From JABFRG01 sp046351415 (GTDB taxonomy: Bacteria > Myxococcota_A > Polyangia > Polyangiales > Polyangiaceae), in the NCBI GenBank assembly GCA_046351415.1, contig JAXLYO010000003.1:496001-560000 (forward strand): a stretch of DNA of 64,000 nt, read 5' to 3'. A program made the position numbers and the translations under genes. The notes beneath the pieces are model-generated. The model saw nothing but the letters and a program-made list of their open reading frames with translations, made no database searches and had not been told where the DNA came from. This document shows, one piece after another, positions 58,485 to 64,000 of the stretch. How positions within the stretch are numbered: the first letter of the stretch is position 1; every line of letters begins with the position of its first letter.

Positions 58485-59648
58485 TCAGTGCGGGGGGCCA
58501 CCGTCGGTCGCGGTTGCATTCGTGCTCGCGGTCGCGGTCGCACCGGGGGCTTTCGGAGCCGCTGTTTTGGCGGTGCCTTCGTGGACGACGCCCGTCGGAG
58601 CTTTGCCATGTTCGACGCTCGCGGTGGCGCTCGTGGCCACCACGCCTGCTCCGGCATCATCCACTTCCACCGACCGCACCTTGGACTTCCGGCCCATGAA
58701 CAGCAGGACGACGAGAATGAGGAGCCCCACGGCGCCGAGAATCTTCTGCACACGTCGCGTGCTCCGCGCGTGCTCTTCCGCGGCATCGATTTCGGCGACG
58801 GGAGGGGGCGGGTTCGAGACGCTGGTCAGGGAAATGCGCATCGAAGCGGGCGCGGAGTTTCGCTCGCCCCTTGGCGATAGAACTGCGTGTACCTTCTCTC
58901 CAAACTCGCGGCAGTTCGGAAATCGATCCTCGGCACGTGGTGCTGCGCCCCGCGCGAGCAGTTTGGAAAGGACGTTACTCGCTCGCTCGTCCCCGTCGGG
59001 AAGCGTCACCGGGCCGATCTCGGGCCGGCCCGTGAGGAGCTCGTACAGCAGGATGGCCATCGCATATTGGTCGTTTCGTGCGGTGAAAACGCCTCGTGCC
59101 TCGACTTCGGGCGACAGGTAGGGCGACTTCGGTTCGACGACGCCGGTGGTTGCGGCGTCCGTGAGTCGCGATAGGCCGAAGTCGGTGACCATGATGCCGT
59201 GACGTGCGAGGAAGATGTTCTCCGGGCGTACGCTTCGGTGGAGCACGCCGGCCTCGTGCGCCGACGCGAGCAGGTCGCCGAGCGTGAGCGCAACCTCCGC
59301 AACCTGCTCCGTCGAGAGCGGTGCTTTGGCCATCGCACTTCGCAGCGTCGGGCCGTCGACGAAAGGGAAGACCAGGAAAAGGCCGAGCTCGGGGTCTTCC
59401 CCCATGTCGTGGAGTGGAACGGCTGCAGGATGAACGAGCACCCCACTATTGCGCGCCTCGCGCTTCAGGCGTTCGGAGAGGCCCGCCATCGCCTCGGCAC
59501 CGAGGTTCAGGTCCTGGCGCAGCGTCTTGATGGTGACCTCGCGTGCGAGCATCGGGTCCCATGCGAGGAACACCTGTCCGAGCACACCCATACCGAGGGA
59601 TTTGACGACTTCGTAGCGGTGGGCGATACGTTTTCCAGAAGCGCTCAT
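58485..59648 (-). CDS. membrane-anchored kinase-fold protein lacking the catalytic Asp (pseudokinase)
   Basis: This 387-residue protein has a Hanks kinase fold with glycine loop GMGVLG (19-24), Lys41 in VTIKTL, helix-C Glu64 and DFG at 156-158. The catalytic loop, however, reads HRSVRPENIF: Asp is Ser139 and the following Lys is Arg141. The usual phosphotransfer base is thus missing. One transmembrane segment (about 311-328, ILGAVGLLILVVLLFMG) and a short Ala/Thr-rich tail follow. I chose ATG 59648, which overlaps the oppF stop. Kinase-fold proteins of this kind may bind ATP as sensors or scaffolds. Confidence 0.88.
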   Translation of the reverse strand: MSASGKRIAHRYEVVKSLGMGVLGQVFLAWDPMLAREVTIKTLRQDLNLGAEAMAGLSERLKREARNSGVLVHPAAVPLHDMGEDPELGLFLVFPFVDGPTLRSAMAKAPLSTEQVAEVALTLGDLLASAHEAGVLHRSVRPENIFLARHGIMVTDFGLSRLTDAATTGVVEPKSPYLSPEVEARGVFTARNDQYAMAILLYELLTGRPEIGPVTLPDGDERASNVLSKLLARGAAPRAEDRFPNCREFGEKVHAVLSPRGERNSAPASMRISLTSVSNPPPPVAEIDAAEEHARSTRRVQKILGAVGLLILVVLLFMGRKSKVRSVEVDDAGAGVVATSATASVEHGKAPTGVVHEGTAKTAAPKAPGATATASTNATATDGGPPH

Positions 59649-60702
59649 GACGTGTGCGGATTGAAACAGGCGACCTTGTGCCCGGTCCCAGGAGTGTGTT
59701 CGACGAGCTCCGGGTTCTCGACGTCGCACTTGCCAGGTACGATACGCGGACACCTTGGGTGGAAGCTACACCCTTTCGGCGGCGCGAGTGGAGAGGGGGC
59801 GTCGCCGTCGAGGACGAGGCGAAGGCGCTTCTTGCTCGGGTCTGGCACCGGCACGCTTCCGAGGAGCGCGCGGGTGTAAGGGTGAAGCGCCTGCGAGAGC
59901 GCTCCTTCGGGAACGAGCTCGACGACCTGCCCCAAATACATGACCGCGATGCGATGGCTCACGTGCTCCACGACGCGCAAGTCGTGAGAGATGAAGAGAT
60001 AGGCTACGCCCAGCTCTTGTTGGAGATCCATGAGCAGATTCAAGATCTGCGCCTGAATCGAGACGTCGAGCGCGCTGATGGGTTCGTCACAAACGATGAA
60101 TTCGGGCTTCATCGAAAGTGCACGTGCGATGCCGATGCGCTGCCGCTGGCCGCCGGAAAACTCGTGCGGATAGCGATTCATCATCTCTGGACGCATGCCT
60201 ACTTTGCGGAGAAGGTCCGTTACGGCGCTTTCTTCTTCGTCGCGCGTCTTCACGAGATCGTGAATCCACAAAGGTTCACCGATGAGCTGCCGCACGGTCA
60301 TACGTGGGTTCAGGCTCGAGTAAGGGTCCTGGAAGATGAGCTGCATGTGCTTGCGAAGCGGCCGGAGCTCACTCTGCGACATGCGCGTGATGTCCTTGCC
60401 CTCGTAGATGACGCGGCCGAAGCTCGGTTCGACGAGGCGGAGGACGAGACGCCCCAGCGTGCTCTTGCCGCAGCCGCTCTCGCCGACGAGGCCGAGCGTT
60501 TCGCCCCGGCGGACCCTGAGCGATACGTTGTTCACGGCGCGGAGCGGCTCCGTCGACCGCGAGAAGAAGCCCGTCTGGACGCGGAAGTACTTGGTGAGTC
60601 GGTCGGTCGCGACGAGCGTGCGCGGCCTCGCGCCCTTGCCGAGATCGGCTTCCGACGGCCGTTCCGGCGGAACTTCGGCGTTCTGCGTCGTTGCCTCGTC
60701 GC

Positions 60703-60706
<4 letters not shown>
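59645..60706 (-). CDS. oppF: oligopeptide/dipeptide ABC transporter ATP-binding protein (OppF type)
   Basis: This 353-residue ATPase has Walker A GESGCGKSTLG, signature FSGGQRQRIGIARAL, Walker B FIVCDEPISALDV and the C-terminal oligopeptide-transporter region FHPRCPRIVPGKCDVENPEL with the Fe-S-type cysteine pattern typical of OppF/DppF. The GTG at 60706 overlaps the oppD stop in GTGA and is preceded by AAGGAGATCTC, a good Shine-Dalgarno. The longer frame (60730) is less likely. It powers peptide uptake together with OppD. The permease and binding-protein genes are not in the window. Confidence 0.93.
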
Positions 60707-61689
<983 letters not shown>

Positions 61690-61779
61690 GCAGAGCCAAA
61701 CTAGCGCAACTTTGCCTCGATGTGACGGGCTGCAGGCGCGGCGCTTGTGCTTTTCGCCGCTCTGGCCGATGCTGCTTCC

Positions 61780-62736
61780 GTGACGCCTCGGGGTCGTTCG
61801 CTTGCGGTCGTGTTCTGTGGGCTCGCATTTGCTGGCCTCCTCGCGTCGTCCGCGCTCGGCATTTCTTGCAAGCCGCGGTATGCGCTCTGCGAGAGTTCGA
61901 GCGAGTGCAGCCCGAATGCATGCGTCGGCGGTCGCTGCGTTCCAGCGCCTCCGGTCGCGACGGGCACCGCTGCCAACCCGCTTGGCTTCGGCTTTCGCGG
62001 CCGCAATAGCGACGCAGGGCGGCTCGCGATCGAAAAGGCTGAGCGATTCGTTCTGAGGCCGGTCGAAGTCGCGTGGGTCGGTGCTGCGCCTGCGGAAACG
62101 GGGCGATTCGAGAGCGCTGGGTCACGTCTGCGCTTGCGCTTCGCACCTTGGGTCTACCCGCGGCTCGACGCAGGCAGTGCAGGCAGCGCAGGCAGCGCAG
62201 GGAGGGAGGGGGGCCGCGTGAAGCCTCCCGGGCCCCTTCGCATTCGCGTGGAGGAGGCTTACCTTCTCCTACATCGCGCGGACGGGACGACGGCCGATCG
62301 CGTGACGTTCACGCTCGCGAACGATGACGCAGCAGCGCGTGGGGCTACGGGGGATGATGTAGGTGACGTCGATCACCCGCGATCGATCCACCCTTTTGGC
62401 GCCGAAGTGCGGGTAGATGCCCTCTCTCCATCGTGGGTGCGCCTCGACGCGCTCGCGGTGCTTCGCGATAGTGCGCTCAAATCAGGCCTTTCGCTCGTGG
62501 TGTCGTCCTCCGATGTCGCCGGCCGAGGCGTGGCATTCCACGTGCAAACGACGAACGGCGTGGGCGAAGACATGGGCATGGTAGGCGAGGACGAAGGGAA
62601 GACGATGGGCCCTTTGCTCGAGCTCTACCTCACCACGGAATCACTCACGGACGCAGGCGCCCCGGACGCGGCGACCGACGGCGGTAGCATTCGCGACGCC
62701 GCGGCGTCGGATGCGAGGGGGCGAAAAGAACGCTGA
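61780..62736 (+). CDS. secreted protein with cysteine-rich N-terminal module, function unknown
   Basis: This protein is about 318 residues from GTG 61780. A hydrophobic signal-like segment (FCGLAFAGLLASSALG) precedes a cysteine knot-like module ISCKPRYALCESSSEC then SPNACVGGRC, a pattern common in secreted myxobacterial proteins. A beta-rich domain (about 65-285) follows, and a short tail with DAGAPDAATDGG. Three 9-bp repeats in the middle encode Ala-Gly-Ser units. GTG 61747 is also possible and gives 11 extra residues. No catalytic residues are recognised. Confidence 0.65.
   Translation: MTPRGRSLAVVFCGLAFAGLLASSALGISCKPRYALCESSSECSPNACVGGRCVPAPPVATGTAANPLGFGFRGRNSDAGRLAIEKAERFVLRPVEVAWVGAAPAETGRFESAGSRLRLRFAPWVYPRLDAGSAGSAGSAGREGGRVKPPGPLRIRVEEAYLLLHRADGTTADRVTFTLANDDAAARGATGDDVGDVDHPRSIHPFGAEVRVDALSPSWVRLDALAVLRDSALKSGLSLVVSSSDVAGRGVAFHVQTTNGVGEDMGMVGEDEGKTMGPLLELYLTTESLTDAGAPDAATDGGSIRDAAASDARGRKER
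62170..62196 (+). repeat. three tandem 9-bp repeats inside a gene
   Basis: GCAGGCAG(T/C) occurs three times back to back, plus a partial fourth copy, adding Ala-Gly-Ser steps to a linker. Copy-number change would keep the reading frame. Confidence 0.7.
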
Positions 62737-62812
62737 ATATTCGGCGAAAGAATCCGTCGAACGTTCGAGGGCCGAGGCTCTACAATCGGGACAGCAGAAA
62801 GGTAGATCGAGG

Positions 62813-63292
62813 ATGAAGAAGTGGCAGAACTGGAGTGCGGCGTTGTTGTTTTCGGGGGCATCCGTCCTTACGGCTACCGCATCGGGAGCGACCGCCCCTC
62901 GCAGCGGAGAGACCAGCGTGCAAGGCTCGCAGGAACTCAAGGCTGCAAACTACACGATTAACGTGAACCAGGCGGGTTGCAAGGCAGGCGCAGAGTGCAC
63001 GGCCACGGTGAAGCTCGAGGCCAAGGGCGCCTTCCACCTCAACAAGGAGTATCCGCACAAGGTTACGCCCAACGCTGCCCCGGGCATCGTGTGGACCAAG
63101 GAAGCGTTCGGTCGTCCGAGCGGCGACTTCGCCGAATCGAACGAGAAGACGGGCACGATCACCCTCAAGTTCAAGGCCGAGAAGGCCGGGAAGATCGACG
63201 TGACAGCGACCTTCAAGTTCGCCGTGTGTTCCGATGCCACCTGCAATCCGAGCAAGGAAGACCTGAAGTTCGCCATCGACGTCACCAAGTAA
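62813..63292 (+). CDS. exported beta-sandwich protein, DsbD-N-like
   Basis: This 159-residue protein has a signal peptide (AALLFSGASVLTATASGA). The mature part is beta-rich: LEAKGAFHLNKEYPHKVTPN, IVWTKEAFG, EKTGTITLKFKAEKAGKIDV and, near the C-terminus, VCSDATCNPSKEDLKFAI. The final CxxxxC in VCSDATCNPS resembles the reactive pair of DsbD N-terminal (thiol-disulfide) domains, but a transmembrane electron-transfer partner is not encoded next to it. A strong terminator follows the stop by about 30 nt. Confidence 0.7.
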   Translation: MKKWQNWSAALLFSGASVLTATASGATAPRSGETSVQGSQELKAANYTINVNQAGCKAGAECTATVKLEAKGAFHLNKEYPHKVTPNAAPGIVWTKEAFGRPSGDFAESNEKTGTITLKFKAEKAGKIDVTATFKFAVCSDATCNPSKEDLKFAIDVTK

Positions 63293-63320
63293 CGTCGAAT
63301 TCGGCGCCACAGCTGCACGA

Positions 63321-63360
63321 ACGGACGCTCCAGCGGGTGCTGGCGCGTCCGTTTTCTTTT
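63321..63360 (+). terminator. rho-independent terminator
   Basis: ACGGACGC (63321-63328) pairs with GCGTCCGT (63345-63352), with a nested CCAGC/GCTGG stem inside, followed by TTTTCTTTT. It ends the exported-protein transcript, 20 bp before the PrkA-type gene. Confidence 0.85.
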
Positions 63361-63379
63361 CTGATAGGCTCGAAAAAGC

Positions 63380-64000
63380 ATGAAATCGGATAGGCCGCCC
63401 CGGGATTCGAAAGGAAAGCTCGCGCCGGAGGTGGAGCGGATCGCCAAGGGGGTCGAACAACGCTTCCGCGAGGGGCGTCGCGTCCTCTCCTTCGCCGAGT
63501 ACTTGGCGCTGTTCGAAGCCGATCCGTCACGCAAGTCTCGCGATGCGAGCCGCTACGTGCGAGACGCGTTCGACTACTACGGCACGCGCGAAGTGAGCTA
63601 CCCGTGGGGCAAGGCGAAACGCTACAAGCTGTTCGACCTTCCGTGGGAAGAGCAGCATCCCGAGGGTATGGGAGCGCCGCTCCGTCGCGGTGCTCCGCGT
63701 GGAACGGTCATCGGCCAGGAGCACGTCCAGGAAGAGATTTACCGCGCACTCGCCAACTTCGGACGCGAGGGGCGCCCCAATCGTCTCGTGCTTCTCCACG
63801 GGCCAAATGGCTCCGCGAAGTCGACCATCGTCGGCTCCATCATGCGCGCACTCGAAGACTACTCGCAGCGTGACGATGGCGCCCTCTACTGCTTCAACTG
63901 GGTTTTTCCCTCGAATGCTACCGTCCGCGGCACGCTCGGGTTTTCCGGAAAAGGCGCGCACGACGTCGGCGAATCGTTCGCGCACCTCTCCGACGACCGT
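63380..64000 (+). CDS. prkA: PrkA-type Ser protein kinase, N-terminal 207 residues (cut by window edge)
   Basis: From ATG 63380, 207 codons are open to the right edge. The first 100 residues read MKSDRPPRDSKGKLAPEVER and later LSFAEYLALFEADPSRKSRD, RYVRDAFDYYG, typical of PrkA N-termini. An AAA+ segment follows with VIGQEHVQEEIYRALANFGR and Walker A GPNGSAKST. PrkA proteins combine an AAA+ domain with a C-terminal kinase-like domain, which lies outside the window. YeaH and SpoVR genes, the usual partners of prkA, occur at 44448-47140 on the same strand. Confidence 0.85.
   Translation, partial: MKSDRPPRDSKGKLAPEVERIAKGVEQRFREGRRVLSFAEYLALFEADPSRKSRDASRYVRDAFDYYGTREVSYPWGKAKRYKLFDLPWEEQHPEGMGAPLRRGAPRGTVIGQEHVQEEIYRALANFGREGRPNRLVLLHGPNGSAKSTIVGSIMRALEDYSQRDDGALYCFNWVFPSNATVRGTLGFSGKGAHDVGESFAHLSDDR

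Overview
The window reads as chromosomal DNA of a high-GC, predatory-type deltaproteobacterial lineage, most likely a myxobacterium (Myxococcota, probably near Polyangiales). The grounds are two Hanks-type Ser/Thr kinases with C-terminal membrane anchors, many lipoproteins with Asp-Ala-Gly-rich linkers behind the lipobox, TPR lipoproteins, an AgmX/PglI-type domain protein, a YeaH/SpoVR/PrkA set, and dense gene packing with ATGA/GTGA stop-start overlaps and many GTG/TTG starts. The taxonomic call is inference from gene style; no rRNA gene is present. I saw no tRNA, CRISPR array, insertion sequence or prophage.

Layout. 1-10143 is a surface-polysaccharide locus: the 5' end of a DegT-type aminotransferase, an O-antigen ligase/polymerase-like protein with a TPR tail, a GT4 glycosyltransferase, an AsnB-type amidotransferase, a WecA/WbpL-type initiating sugar-phosphate transferase, an SDR epimerase/reductase and a CapD/WbpM-type 4,6-dehydratase. 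10405-13646 holds a Ser/Thr kinase, a tail-anchored unknown and an M15 peptidase. 13715-23261 mixes a glycine-rich lipoprotein, HrpB helicase, MurB (divergent from hrpB around a 15-nt dyad), two lipoproteins, a DUF4388/J-domain protein and a membrane-anchored TPR protein. 23417-29265 carries efp with a clear terminator, then a tight run of heme/copper monooxygenase, hflX (apparently with an ATC start), a small lipoprotein and hutU.

29282-40821 holds housekeeping genes: a VOC protein, a DHH phosphoesterase, an Rsm22-type methyltransferase with thiE, holB with crotonase and 3-hydroxyacyl-CoA dehydrogenase, a TPR lipoprotein, lipA and an AgmX/PglI-tail lipoprotein. 40934-48758 has lipoproteins, a subtilase with a membrane tail, a DUF3943 protein and the yeaH-spoVR operon extended by an unknown helical protein and a TPR lipoprotein. 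48774-49823 ends with a cold-shock gene that has a readable promoter and terminator. 49903-55241 (minus strand) is pdhA-pdhB-pdhC followed without gaps by a SUMF1-domain protein and a metallophosphoesterase.

55242-56575 has two non-coding stretches around one exported protein, with palindromes and a tandem REP-like hairpin array. 56576-58464 pairs a four-CxxCH cytochrome with a thioredoxin lipoprotein. 58485-61689 (minus strand) is oppD-oppF ending in a predicted pseudokinase. The right edge has two exported proteins and the 5' part of a PrkA-type kinase, the usual partner of YeaH/SpoVR, here about 16 kb away from them.

The strongest oddities are the kinase fold with Ser in place of the catalytic Asp, hflX with no usual start codon before its conserved N-terminus, two divergent gene pairs whose start codons nearly or actually overlap, and the hairpin repeats at 56357-56489.
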